From NCBI RefSeq assembly GCF_047276495.1, contig NZ_CP178543.1, positions 1,922,001-1,986,000 of the forward strand: 64,000 nt of DNA. The letters run 5' to 3'. Below the pieces are notes generated by a model. The model searched no databases. It was not told the origin of the DNA and worked only from the letters and a program-made list of their open reading frames with translations. Below, piece after piece: positions 36,507 to 44,756 of this stretch. Source of the DNA: Capilliphycus salinus (lineage in GTDB: Bacteria > Cyanobacteriota > Cyanobacteriia > Cyanobacteriales > Microcoleaceae). How positions within the stretch are numbered: position 1 is the first letter of the stretch; every line of letters starts with the position of its first letter. The position numbers and the translations under genes were made by a program.

Positions 36507-37169
36507 CTACTCGGCTAACACATAAAAAATTTGAGACTCGGCTAAATTCGATGGAATTTGAAAATTTTCGGTTGTATTCGCCATATCAACTCGTCGCCAG
36601 AAATTCCCTCGCTGATCTTGGCGAACTTCTCCATGATTCCACTCGTTAAAGGCTTCTTCTTTAAAGCAACCGTTGAGACTCAACCATTGACGATTAACCA
36701 TCCAGGGTCCGGCTGAATAGGATTCTAAAGGACGCATCAATTGCTGAGGAGATTGATAGGAATCCCAGATTTTCTCGGGCGTTTCTTCTTCTTTTTTAAC
36801 GCGATCGCAAAGTTTATAATAAAGTGAATAAAGACGATTGAGTTCGGCTTGAGTTTGTCGTTGAGCTTCTATAAGAGTATTAAATAGTTGATTAAACTGT
36901 TGAGATTGTTGTCTTTGACTGTCGGCGATTTGGTTTTGAATCAACTCTAGGTCTGGAGATGTTTCTTTATGTAATTGCTCCTCCTGGGTCGAGTCATACT
37001 GTTCGAGTGCGAGTTGCAACAATTCGACTATCGTTTCTGAAAGTTGAGGTCGTTTTGTCCGGGGATGAAGTTTGGCTCCCTTACCGATCGCGATCGCTGC
37101 TAGTTGCTGATAGAGTTCTTCAGGAACTCGAATCTGATATCGTACCAAATCACCTTGATTTTGTGACAT
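36507..37169 (-). CDS. Ribbon-helix-helix plus coiled-coil protein, unknown
   Basis: The 220-residue product starts with a ribbon-helix-helix-like segment (VRYQIRVPEELYQQLAAIAIGKG ... LSETIVELLQLALEQ, residues 9-58), followed by a Gln-rich coiled coil (65-125) and a C-terminal domain with several Trp (150-220). The layout suggests a DNA-binding protein with its own sensor or partner domain. It is transcribed away from the cyanobactin cluster, so a role in its control is possible but unproven. Confidence 0.6.
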   Translation of the reverse strand: MSQNQGDLVRYQIRVPEELYQQLAAIAIGKGAKLHPRTKRPQLSETIVELLQLALEQYDSTQEEQLHKETSPDLELIQNQIADSQRQQSQQFNQLFNTLIEAQRQTQAELNRLYSLYYKLCDRVKKEEETPEKIWDSYQSPQQLMRPLESYSAGPWMVNRQWLSLNGCFKEEAFNEWNHGEVRQDQRGNFWRRVDMANTTENFQIPSNLAESQIFYVLAE

Positions 37170-37249
37170 CTAACTCTGTTGTTTCTCAACCGATTTGCTC
37201 TTTGATTTTATCGAAAATTTGGGAATTTGAGTTAAGATTGAAAAAATTG

Positions 37250-37334
37250 GAAATCTCCGTTCCTTTGATTTCCGGCTTACATCCCCACCGAATACGCTTC
37301 GGGGGAAGTAAGCCTGCTAAGTTATGGAGATTTT
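37250..37334. repeat. Nested palindromic element
   Basis: The outer arms are AAATCTCC (37251-37258) and GGAGATTT (37326-37333); the inner arms GGCTTAC (37274-37280) and GTAAGCC (37308-37314) flank a C-rich/G-rich loop. The nested inverted repeats suggest a small dispersed (MITE-like) element. Confidence 0.65.
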
Positions 37335-37475
37335 CGTCTTCCCCAAGGTTTGATCACAGAAATAGCAATTATCGCGAATAGGCAATTGACGTACTCCAAG
37401 ACTAGTCGTCAGTCAATTTCCCTTTTGTCCAACTTATTATGGCCAAAGATAACTTTGTTAAACATTGTATCAAGA

Positions 37476-37505
37476 TTGACATCTGTGCTTTGATTATGCT
37501 TAGAT
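37476..37505 (+). promoter_or_regulatory. Candidate promoter of the cyanobactin cluster
   Basis: TTGACA (37476-37481), an 18-bp spacer and TTAGAT (37500-37505). The -35 is perfect; the -10 is weak. It would give a leader of about 275 nt before patA. Confidence 0.35.
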
Positions 37506-37787
37506 ATCTTTAGTGAGTTGGCATTGAGCTAAACGCTCTTCCACTAGCCAATTTAACAAACCAGTCATTTCAAGGAACCGTGTGTGGGATCATCTAGCCA
37601 ACAGACGATTGTGCATCACTCAAACTAATTCCTTTTTTTCAAGACACTGTTATGATAGTCTTCTTTTAAAGATTAGACTTAAATTAGCCTGCTTTTTATT
37701 CGCTTACATTGAAAGTAAAAACGCAGCTATCAATAGATGTAAAAGAACGACTCTATGCTGATTAGTATTTGGAATAAATACGTTTAA

Positions 37788-39776
37788 ATGCTAGAGAAAT
37801 TAAGTACCATCTCCCAAGGAGATAGTAGTATTTGTGTGGCTGTTTTGGATGGTCCTGTTGACCAAAATCATCCTTGCTTCCAAGGCGCAGATCTAACCTA
37901 TCTTCCCACCTTGGTTCAAGAGGCTCCTAGAATTGATGGCAATATGTCCATGCACGGAACCCACGTTGCCAGCATTATCTTTGGGCAACCGGGCAGCCCA
38001 GTGCAGGGAATCGCTCCCCATTGCAAGGGGATAATCGTGCCGATCTTTGCCGATGACCGCCGCAAGACTTCCCAATTAGATTTGGCTCGGGGAATCGAGC
38101 AAGCGGTCAATGCTGGAGCCCACGTGATCAACCTCAGTGGAGGTCAACTGACCGACTTTGGCGAAGCCGATGGCTGGCTAGAGAATGCCGTTCGTCTGTG
38201 CAGACAAAATAACGTCTTGCTGGTCGCTGCGGCTGGAAACAATGGTTGCGATTGCTTACACGTACCCGCAGCCTTGCCCTCGGTGCTAGCGGTCGGGGCG
38301 ATGGATGGGAATGGCAAACCCCTCGACTTTAGCAACTGGGGCGAAACCTACAAAAACCAAGGAATCCTGGCCCCTGGCAAAGACATCCTGGGGGCGAAAC
38401 CGGGTGGTGGCACCCACCGCCTGAGTGGGACAAGTTTAGCCACGCCAATTGTCTCCGGTGTAGCAGCCGTGTTACTCAGTCTTCAACGGGAGCAAGGAGA
38501 AACCCCCGACCCCCAAAAAGTTCGTCAAATCTTGTTGCAGAGTGCCTTACCCTGTGACCCTGACTTGCCAGAAGAAACCCGGCGGTGTCTGGCAGGCAAA
38601 CTGAACGTCTCTGGAGCCATAACGTTAGTAAAAGGAGGAAAAATGGCTGAGGAATTCACATCAGTCGAGGTATCAGAAGTACAAGCCGCAGGCTGCGGTT
38701 GTGGTGGCGGTCTAACCAACGCAGGTGAAGCCACTGCCGCCCAGCAAGAGCAACCCGCTCAAGGCTCGGTTGCAGCAGCCAGTCCAGCAGTTGGGGCAGT
38801 TCCGAGCAACAGTCCTAACTTGCAAGACTTGATTCAATCATTGCCCACCCCTGTAACTCAACAACCCATGATGCCCAACTTTACTGCTAATTCCGTCACT
38901 GCCAGCCAAGCCCCCAGCGAACTTGCCGACATGGGTCAGCTTGTCTATGCTTTAGGAACCCTCGGCTACGACTTCGGAACAGAAGCACGCCGGGACTCAT
39001 TTAAACAACTCATGCCTCCCTTTGATTTAGGTGGAGGAGTGATGGTTCCCGCCAACCCCTACGACGCCCGTCAGATGGTGGACTATCTAGGGGAAAACAT
39101 CTCCGAGGCGCGATCGCTGATTTGGACATTGAACATTGAACTGACTCCGGTCTATGCGATCGATCCGGCTGGCCCCTTCGCGGCGGAAGCATACCGCGCC
39201 CTTCAAGAACTCCTGGCAGGTCAAATCCAACCGGAAAACGATGCCGAATACGTTGAGCGCGTTAGTATCCCCGGTATTTTAACTGGACGTAAGGTCAAAC
39301 TCTTCTCCGGTCAAGTCATCCCGGTGATTGAACCCCAAAGCACTCGTGGCCTCTACGGTTGGAAAGTCAACAACCTGGTCAGCGCAGCGATGGGCGCGGT
39401 ACAAGCTGAAGATGGCACTGCTGACGAAGAAACGATCCGCAAAACCTTGGATGGCTTCCTCAACCGCATCTACTACGACCTCCGCAACTTGGGAACCACT
39501 TCCCAAGACCGCGCCCTCAACTTCTCCGTTACCAACGCCTTCCAAGCCGCCCAAACTTTCAGCCAAGCGGTAGCCGTTGGCATGGAACTCGATAGCGTGA
39601 CGGTAGAGAAAAGCCCCTTCTGTCGGATGGATAGCGACTGCTGGGATGTGAAGCTGAAGTTCTTCGACCCGGAAAACAGCCGCCGTGCCAAGAAGATTTA
39701 CCGCTTTACCATTGATGTCAGCGATCTAATTCCTGTCACCCTCGGCGAAGTTCGTTCTTGGTCTTCTCCCTACTAA
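37788..39776 (+). CDS. patA: Cyanobactin PatA-type subtilisin protease
   Basis: The 662-residue serine protease should cut PatE at the N-terminal side of each core (after GLEAS/GAEAS). The catalytic triad is Asp21 (VAVLDGPVD), His56 (MHGTHVAS) and Ser216 (SGTSLATP), with oxyanion Asn151. Only 35 residues separate Asp and His, so the macrocyclase insertion of PatG is missing. After a Cys/Gly and Ala/Pro-rich linker (300-385), residues 390-662 form the cyanobactin-specific C-terminal domain also found in this cluster's PatG. A strong hairpin follows the stop. Start at 37788 matches the family N-terminus QGDSSICVAVLDG. Confidence 0.96.
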   Translation: MLEKLSTISQGDSSICVAVLDGPVDQNHPCFQGADLTYLPTLVQEAPRIDGNMSMHGTHVASIIFGQPGSPVQGIAPHCKGIIVPIFADDRRKTSQLDLARGIEQAVNAGAHVINLSGGQLTDFGEADGWLENAVRLCRQNNVLLVAAAGNNGCDCLHVPAALPSVLAVGAMDGNGKPLDFSNWGETYKNQGILAPGKDILGAKPGGGTHRLSGTSLATPIVSGVAAVLLSLQREQGETPDPQKVRQILLQSALPCDPDLPEETRRCLAGKLNVSGAITLVKGGKMAEEFTSVEVSEVQAAGCGCGGGLTNAGEATAAQQEQPAQGSVAAASPAVGAVPSNSPNLQDLIQSLPTPVTQQPMMPNFTANSVTASQAPSELADMGQLVYALGTLGYDFGTEARRDSFKQLMPPFDLGGGVMVPANPYDARQMVDYLGENISEARSLIWTLNIELTPVYAIDPAGPFAAEAYRALQELLAGQIQPENDAEYVERVSIPGILTGRKVKLFSGQVIPVIEPQSTRGLYGWKVNNLVSAAMGAVQAEDGTADEETIRKTLDGFLNRIYYDLRNLGTTSQDRALNFSVTNAFQAAQTFSQAVAVGMELDSVTVEKSPFCRMDSDCWDVKLKFFDPENSRRAKKIYRFTIDVSDLIPVTLGEVRSWSSPY

Positions 39777-39788
39777 GGAGCCGCACAA

Positions 39789-39829
39789 TTTTAGTGAGAG
39801 TGCAATAGTAGACCCCACTCTCACTAAAA
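39789..39829 (+). other. Perfect 14-bp stem-loop between patA and patB
   Basis: TTTTAGTGAGAGTG (39789-39802) and CACTCTCACTAAAA (39816-39829) pair perfectly around a 13-nt loop. No T-run follows, so it may be an mRNA-processing or partial-termination site setting patA apart from patB-G. Confidence 0.75.
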
Positions 39830-39881
39830 GATGCAGATGTGTTCAGTTGATTAATACTCTCCATAGGGAGAATCCTAAACT

Positions 39882-40133
39882 ATGCGACTTCCTCTATTAT
39901 CTCCCCCGATTAAACGTCCCCATTTCATCCAGCCAGCACTGTGCGTGGATCTCGAAAATGGTCGTCCCGAAGATTTGGTGCATATTCGGATGGATCTGCT
40001 CCATGCCGCTAACTATAACGATCCTCCAGCCTTTGCCAACCGTAGTTTCAACCAAGTGATGCACTCTAGTGCCAGCCAAAGTTCAGCCAGCCAGGGCTGG
40101 GGCGGCTTTGGCAGCATGGGAGGATTCTATTAA
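39882..40133 (+). CDS. patB: Cyanobactin cluster protein PatB
   Basis: The 83-residue product matches the small PatB/TruB family found in patellamide-type clusters: RPHFIQPALCVDLENGRPEDLVHIRMDLLHAANY followed by a Ser/Gly/Gln-rich tail. Its function is unknown; heterologous work on related clusters found it dispensable (established knowledge). Position between patA and patC is canonical. Confidence 0.9.
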   Translation: MRLPLLSPPIKRPHFIQPALCVDLENGRPEDLVHIRMDLLHAANYNDPPAFANRSFNQVMHSSASQSSASQGWGGFGSMGGFY

Positions 40134-40183
40134 TGGGCTGCTAATCACTCGCCCTCAGCCAACCCTAAACATCCAAGGACACT

Positions 40184-40426
40184 ATGAGCAAGAACAAAAC
40201 CACAACAACATCCTCGGAAGTCCCCTCTAACCCTGAACCGAGCAAGTCTGAACCGAGCAAGTCTGAACCGACGACGATCGCAACGCCTGAACCCAAAAAG
40301 TCTTACGTTCCCACTTCCCAGACCGGGCTGCAAGATTATTCCTACTGGTGCCAATACGTCAAGGATCAAGCCAAGAAATCAGACAAAGACCCTAAATCCT
40401 TCCGGCGCGGTCGCATCTGGGCTTAA
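40184..40426 (+). CDS. patC: Cyanobactin cluster protein PatC
   Basis: The 80-residue product matches the PatC/TruC family by position and by its C-terminus (LQDYSYWCQYVKDQAKKSDKD). The N-terminal half is a Ser/Thr/Pro-rich linker with direct repeats of EPSKS (two in a row, residues about 18-29). No function is known. Confidence 0.88.
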   Translation: MSKNKTTTTSSEVPSNPEPSKSEPSKSEPTTIATPEPKKSYVPTSQTGLQDYSYWCQYVKDQAKKSDKDPKSFRRGRIWA

Positions 40427-40484
40427 CCCCTAGCTGCTGCTGCTGGTCTTGTTATCGTCCACTTAATCACTGACTGTTCGTTTT

Positions 40485-42815
40485 ATGCAATCCACCCCAC
40501 TGCTCCAAATTCAACCCCACTTTCATGTCGAGGTGATCGAGCCAAAGCAAGTCTATCTCCTTGGCGAACAGGCTAACTATGCCCTCACCGGACAGCTTTA
40601 CTGCCAGATTTTGCCCCTCTTGGATGGGCAGTACAGCCGTGAGCAGATTGTCGAAAAGCTGGATGGGGAAGTCCCACCAGAATACATCGACTATGTACTG
40701 GAGCGCCTCGCTGAGAAAGGTTATCTGACTGAGGCAGCCCCGGAACTGTCCTCGGAAGTGGCGGCATTTTGGAGCGAGTTAGGGATTGCACCTCCGGTTG
40801 CTGCGGAAGCTTTACGGCAGCCTGTAACCCTAACCCCAGTGGGCAACATCAGTGAAGTGACGGTAGCAGCCCTGACAACGGCTCTGCGGGACATTGGTAT
40901 TTCCGTGCAGACGCCAACGGAAGCAGGTTCTCCAACGGCGCTCAACGTGGTGTTAACCGATGACTATTTGCAGCCCGAACTCGCCAAGATTAATAAACAG
41001 GCACTAGAGAGTCAACAAACTTGGCTACTCGTCAAACCTGTAGGCAGTGTGCTGTGGCTGGGGCCTGTGTTTGTTCCGGGCAAGACGGGGTGTTGGGACT
41101 GTCTAGCCCATCGGCTACGGGGCAACCGCGAAGTCGAGGCGTCAGTATTGCGGCAAAAACAAGCCCAGCAGCAACGTAATGGTCAGTCCGGTTCTGTAAT
41201 GGGCTGCTTGCCTACCGCACGGGCAACCCTGCCTTCCACCCTGCAAACGGGGCTACAGTTTGCAGCCACGGAGATTGCCAAGTGCATTGTCAAGCAATAC
41301 GTCAATGCCACTGCACCGGGAACCGTGTTTTTTCCCACTCTCGATGGCAAAATTATCACCTTCAACCACACAGTTATTGACTTGAAAAGTCATGTTCTCG
41401 TCCGGCGACCCCAATGTTCTAGCTGTGGCGATCGCCAGATTTTGCATCGACAAGGCTTTGAACCCGTAAAACTGGTATCGCGGCGTAAACACTTTACCCA
41501 TGATGGCGGTCATCGTGCCTTTACTCCAGAGCAAACAGTACAGAAATATCAACATCTCGTCAGCCCCATAACTGGGGTAGTGACAGAACTGGTCAGACTG
41601 ACTGATCCGGCTAATCCTTTGGTGCATACCTACAAGGCAGGTCATGCCTTTGGCAGTGCTACCACTCTGCGGGGTTTACGGAATACTTTGAAATACAAGA
41701 GTTCTGGTAAGGGTAAAACTGATATTCAATCCCGTGCCAGTGGTTTATGTGAAGCCATAGAACGCTATTCGGGCATTTTTCAGGGAGATGAACCCCGCAA
41801 ACGGGCAACTTTGGCGGAACTGGGAGACTTAGCCTTACATCCTGAGTCATTGCTGTACTTTAGCGACAAGCAATATGCCAACCGGGAAGAGTTAAATGCT
41901 CAGGGTTCAGCCGCCGCTTATCGTTGGATTCCTCACCGTTTTGATGTTAGTCAAGCGATCGACTGGACACCTGTATGGTCATTGACGGAGCAGAAGCATA
42001 AATATGTCCCTACTGCCTTTTGCTACTACGGTTATCCTTTGCCCGAAGAACAGCGCTTCTGTAAAGCCGATTCTAACGGTAATGCTGCGGGTAATACTTT
42101 AGAAGAGGCGATCCTGCAAGGATTTCTGGAACTGGTAGAGCGGGACAGTATCGCCATGTGGTGGTACAACCGGATACGCCGTCCTGCCGTAGATCTGAGT
42201 ACCTTTGATGAACCATATTTTGCCGATTTACAGCAATTCTATCAGCAACAAAATCGTGAGTTATGGGTATTGGATGTCACTGCTGATCTAGGGATTCCAG
42301 CCTTTGCAGGGTTTTCTCGGCGCACTGTGGGTACTTCAGAACGGATCTCCATCGGCTTCGGGGCGCACCTTGACCCGACGATTGCGATTCTCCGCGCCTT
42401 AACTGAAGTCAGTCAAGTGGGATTAGAGTTGGACAAAGTTCCCGATGATAAGCTTGATGGCGAGTCCAAGGACTGGATGCTGAATGTAACAGTGGAAAAT
42501 CATCCTTGGTTAGCTCCCGATCCCTCTCAGCCGATGAAAACTGCCAGTGATTACCCAAAACGCTGGAGTGATGATATTTACACCGATGTGATGAATTGTG
42601 TCAAAACTGCTCAAACAGCAGGACTGGAAGTGATGGTATTAGACCAAACGCGACCGGACATCGGCTTGAATGTGGTCAAGGTGATTATACCAGGAATGCG
42701 AACTTTTTGGACGCGGTTTGGATCGGGACGGCTCTATGACATACCCGTAAAGCTGGGATGGCTCGATGCGCCACTAGCTGAAGAGGAATTGAACCATACC
42801 AACATCCCATTTTAA
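40485..42815 (+). CDS. patD: Cyanobactin heterocyclase PatD (E1-like + YcaO)
   Basis: The 776-residue enzyme uses ATP to cyclise Cys and, in PatD-type members, Ser/Thr of the PatE cores to azolines. The N-terminal part (1-90) binds the leader; residues 100-330 are the E1/ThiF-like domain with a structural zinc site (C203xxC206, C311xxC314). The YcaO domain (about 360-776) shows GKTDIQSRASGLCEAIERYSG with acidic ATP/Mg ligands E423/E426 and a second set in LELVERDS. Whether it is PatD-like (Thr and Cys) or TruD-like (Cys only) cannot be decided by eye; the X-T-X-C cores favour PatD. The C-terminus ends NIPF without a PxPxP tail. Confidence 0.96.
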   Translation: MQSTPLLQIQPHFHVEVIEPKQVYLLGEQANYALTGQLYCQILPLLDGQYSREQIVEKLDGEVPPEYIDYVLERLAEKGYLTEAAPELSSEVAAFWSELGIAPPVAAEALRQPVTLTPVGNISEVTVAALTTALRDIGISVQTPTEAGSPTALNVVLTDDYLQPELAKINKQALESQQTWLLVKPVGSVLWLGPVFVPGKTGCWDCLAHRLRGNREVEASVLRQKQAQQQRNGQSGSVMGCLPTARATLPSTLQTGLQFAATEIAKCIVKQYVNATAPGTVFFPTLDGKIITFNHTVIDLKSHVLVRRPQCSSCGDRQILHRQGFEPVKLVSRRKHFTHDGGHRAFTPEQTVQKYQHLVSPITGVVTELVRLTDPANPLVHTYKAGHAFGSATTLRGLRNTLKYKSSGKGKTDIQSRASGLCEAIERYSGIFQGDEPRKRATLAELGDLALHPESLLYFSDKQYANREELNAQGSAAAYRWIPHRFDVSQAIDWTPVWSLTEQKHKYVPTAFCYYGYPLPEEQRFCKADSNGNAAGNTLEEAILQGFLELVERDSIAMWWYNRIRRPAVDLSTFDEPYFADLQQFYQQQNRELWVLDVTADLGIPAFAGFSRRTVGTSERISIGFGAHLDPTIAILRALTEVSQVGLELDKVPDDKLDGESKDWMLNVTVENHPWLAPDPSQPMKTASDYPKRWSDDIYTDVMNCVKTAQTAGLEVMVLDQTRPDIGLNVVKVIIPGMRTFWTRFGSGRLYDIPVKLGWLDAPLAEEELNHTNIPF

Positions 42816-42859
42816 GTTTTTTAAAGTTTAGGGGCGACAGATTTCTCTACATATCCTTG

Positions 42860-42891
42860 CCCCACCAAGCTTCTTCCCAAAGAAGAAGGGG
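42860..42891 (+). other. Stem-loop upstream of patE
   Basis: CTTCTT (42870-42875) pairs with AAGAAG (42880-42885), with CCCC (42860-42863) opposite GGGG (42888-42891). It lies 55 bp before the precursor start and may set the separate, higher expression level that precursor genes need (inference). Confidence 0.4.
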
Positions 42892-42946
42892 ACTGACCCA
42901 CCCCTAACGGGTTAACAAAGCAAACAACAAGATGAGGATTACTCCA

Positions 42947-43216
42947 ATGGATAAGAAAAACATTCTGCCTCAACAAGGCAAGCCTGTGTTCCGTACCACC
43001 ACCGGTAAACTCCCCAGCTACTTAGCTGAACTCTCTGAGGAAGCTCTCGGTGGTAATGGTCTTGAAGCATCTTTCACTGCTTGTGCGACAATGTGTGCTT
43101 TCGATGGTGCAGAAGCATCTTTTACTGCTTGTGCGACAATGTGTGCTTTCGATGGTGCAGAAGCATCTGCCACTATTTGTGCGACAATGTGTGCTTTCGA
43201 TGATGCGGAAGCATAA
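42947..43216 (+). CDS. patE: Cyanobactin precursor peptide PatE with three cores
   Basis: The 89-residue precursor starts at MDKKNILPQQGKPVFR; the chosen ATG has GAGGA eight bases upstream, while an ATG five codons earlier has no family match. The leader carries recognition sequence I (LAELSEEAL). Then come three cassettes of 16 residues: GLEAS-FTACATMC-AFDG, GAEAS-FTACATMC-AFDG and GAEAS-ATICATMC-AFDD. The X-T-X-C-X-T-X-C layout is that of patellamides. The final follower reads AFDDAEA instead of AFDG. Predicted products are macrocycles with two (methyl)oxazolines and two thiazoles. Confidence 0.96.
   Translation: MDKKNILPQQGKPVFRTTTGKLPSYLAELSEEALGGNGLEASFTACATMCAFDGAEASFTACATMCAFDGAEASATICATMCAFDDAEA
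43067..43213 (+). repeat. Three 48-bp precursor cassettes
   Basis: The units encode EAS/core/AFDG. Cores lie at 43073-43096, 43121-43144 and 43169-43192. Units 1 and 2 differ by one silent base in the core (TTC/TTT); unit 3 is more diverged. This fits recent cassette duplication. Confidence 0.95.
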
Positions 43217-43427
43217 AAAGATATAGCCTAGCTCACTTTAATGGCACGACAGTTAACCTCCTGTTGCCATCGCAGTGATTTTATAGGCTGTAAGTTGTTG
43301 ACGAGGTTATAGATTTTAATTTGCAGTCAAAACTTTACTATATCCTGAGTTTTGTGCAATTTTAAAATCTACCTCGTCTTCGTTCTTTTTGGTTGTTAAG
43401 TCCTTAGACTGACGACCAGGCAATCCA

Positions 43428-43464
43428 TACTCTTGGTTAGAGTACCTAACTCTAACTAAGAGTA
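43428..43464 (+). other. 16-bp stem-loop between patE and patF
   Basis: TACTCTTGGTTAGAGT (43428-43443) pairs with ACTCTAACTAAGAGTA (43449-43464), one G-U pair, 5-nt loop. No T-run follows. It stands 41 bp before patF and probably separates abundant patE mRNA from the downstream enzyme genes. Confidence 0.75.
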
Positions 43465-43505
43465 GCGACGAAAATGATAGTGATGCGATTTAACTTACTA
43501 AGATA

Positions 43506-44456
43506 ATGACCCTAACTTTTATGCTTCAAGAAAATCATCTCAAAGATCGCCGTGTTCAGTTTATCCAAACTCATCAACAGGCTTTTGATGTTGAGCCAAC
43601 GTTTATTCTTTCGCTCTTTGAAGAGGCAGTACTTGGAATAGAAGGTACTTGTGGTGTTGAACCCATGTGTCATGTTGAAGCTGACCAGTTGTTTGCAGTT
43701 GATTTTCAAGTTTCTAATGAAGAACACACATGGCCGAGAAGCTGGACTGATGCTGTAAAGTTTTTGGATAAAGTTGAAAGTCAAATAGGTGTTAGACTCA
43801 ATCGTGACTTGCTGGAGAAGTTTGTAGCGGTACACATTGGCTCGCATAAGATAGTAAACAACACGATAGGAATTGACCTACGGCCGAGACATGAGGATTC
43901 TTGCATAAAGATATATATGCATATTGAATTTGAAGAATATCCTGAAGAATTAGTGAGGACAGCGATAGAACTTGATGGTGGTAGCTATTCATCCGATTTG
44001 CTACAAGTATTACTCAAAAGTACTATTGTAATTGGGTTTAATATGTTTTTGAATGGCTATAGCAATGTTGAGTTATGGCCGGCTGCTCTGGGAGATAAAT
44101 ATAAGAGCCATATATTAAATCGAGGCAAATATTTAAAAGATTATATTCAAAAAAAATTCTCACCAAAAGTCAATTCTATCTTAAAAAAATCGACTCTCTT
44201 GGCAGTCAGTTTTTCTAAAGCAAAGAATGTAGAGCCACTGCTGATATTTCATTCTGATGATATTAAAGACATAAGAAAATATTTCTCATTCAACAGTTTA
44301 GGTGATAGGATATACAGCTTTTGTCTTAGTCAAGATTGCATCACTTCTGGGGGTGTGGTTTTAACAGAGTCAGAACTAGAAAAAAATCGACTGGAAAACT
44401 TCAGTATTTTTTATAATGAACGCGATCAATGTCGTCAAGATTTGCCCTCTCTTTAA
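43506..44456 (+). CDS. patF: PatF-type (ABBA-fold) cyanobactin prenyltransferase homologue
   Basis: The 316-residue product aligns from Met1 with PatF: LKDRRVQFIQTHQQAFDVEPTF near the N-terminus, IVNNTIGIDL, and YFSFNSLGDRIYSFCLSQDCIT near the C-terminus. The family transfers dimethylallyl groups to Ser/Thr/Tyr or termini, but PatF itself of the patellamide pathway is reported as inactive. The predicted cores here have no Ser or Tyr, and all Thr may be cyclised, so an active prenyl transfer would need an uncyclised Thr. GC content is visibly lower than in patA and patD. Confidence 0.92.
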   Translation: MTLTFMLQENHLKDRRVQFIQTHQQAFDVEPTFILSLFEEAVLGIEGTCGVEPMCHVEADQLFAVDFQVSNEEHTWPRSWTDAVKFLDKVESQIGVRLNRDLLEKFVAVHIGSHKIVNNTIGIDLRPRHEDSCIKIYMHIEFEEYPEELVRTAIELDGGSYSSDLLQVLLKSTIVIGFNMFLNGYSNVELWPAALGDKYKSHILNRGKYLKDYIQKKFSPKVNSILKKSTLLAVSFSKAKNVEPLLIFHSDDIKDIRKYFSFNSLGDRIYSFCLSQDCITSGGVVLTESELEKNRLENFSIFYNERDQCRQDLPSL

Positions 44457-44756
44457 AGCATCAACGAATAATTTATATTGCGTAATATGGATAACCAAAT
44501 CTAGCTTAACCGAATAGCTTAACAACATCAGGTAAATATTTTGAGTATTGCGCCCCTCTACATAGCTGAGTAAAACGAGCATACCAACCAGAACATAATA
44601 AATCTCTCCTTCAGTTAGCGTGCTAAACAATCGTTCAACAGTCTGAAAAAAATCATAACCTTCTGAGATTACACCACCCCAAATTTTAACATCAAATAAG
44701 ATTCCATTTCTGATAATTTCACAGATCCCCCTCTCCCCGTCTCCACTTTAATTATA
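44457..44756. other. 300-bp AT-rich gap between patF and the VOC-like gene
   Basis: No supported gene or clear promoter. On the minus strand a run of open frame (44376-44630) encodes a hydrophobic 84-residue stretch with no recognisable family; it could be a gene remnant. The last 40 bp before 44757 are pyrimidine-rich with no good ribosome-binding site. Confidence 0.4.

Larger units (their letters stand above)
37170..37787. other. Intergenic region upstream of the cyanobactin cluster
   Basis: This 618-bp gap holds a palindromic element (37250-37334), a promoter candidate (37476-37505), a further TATGAT box at 37651-37656, and AT-rich sequence up to patA. No gene could be supported. Confidence 0.6.

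Noticed and set aside
43067..43213. Regular 48-bp repeats as CRISPR-like
   Set aside because: They are in-frame cassettes of the cyanobactin precursor with coding meaning.
44376..44630. Leftward 84-codon hydrophobic frame between patF and the VOC-like gene
   Set aside because: It overlaps the end of patF, lacks a ribosome-binding site and has no recognisable family; at most a gene remnant.
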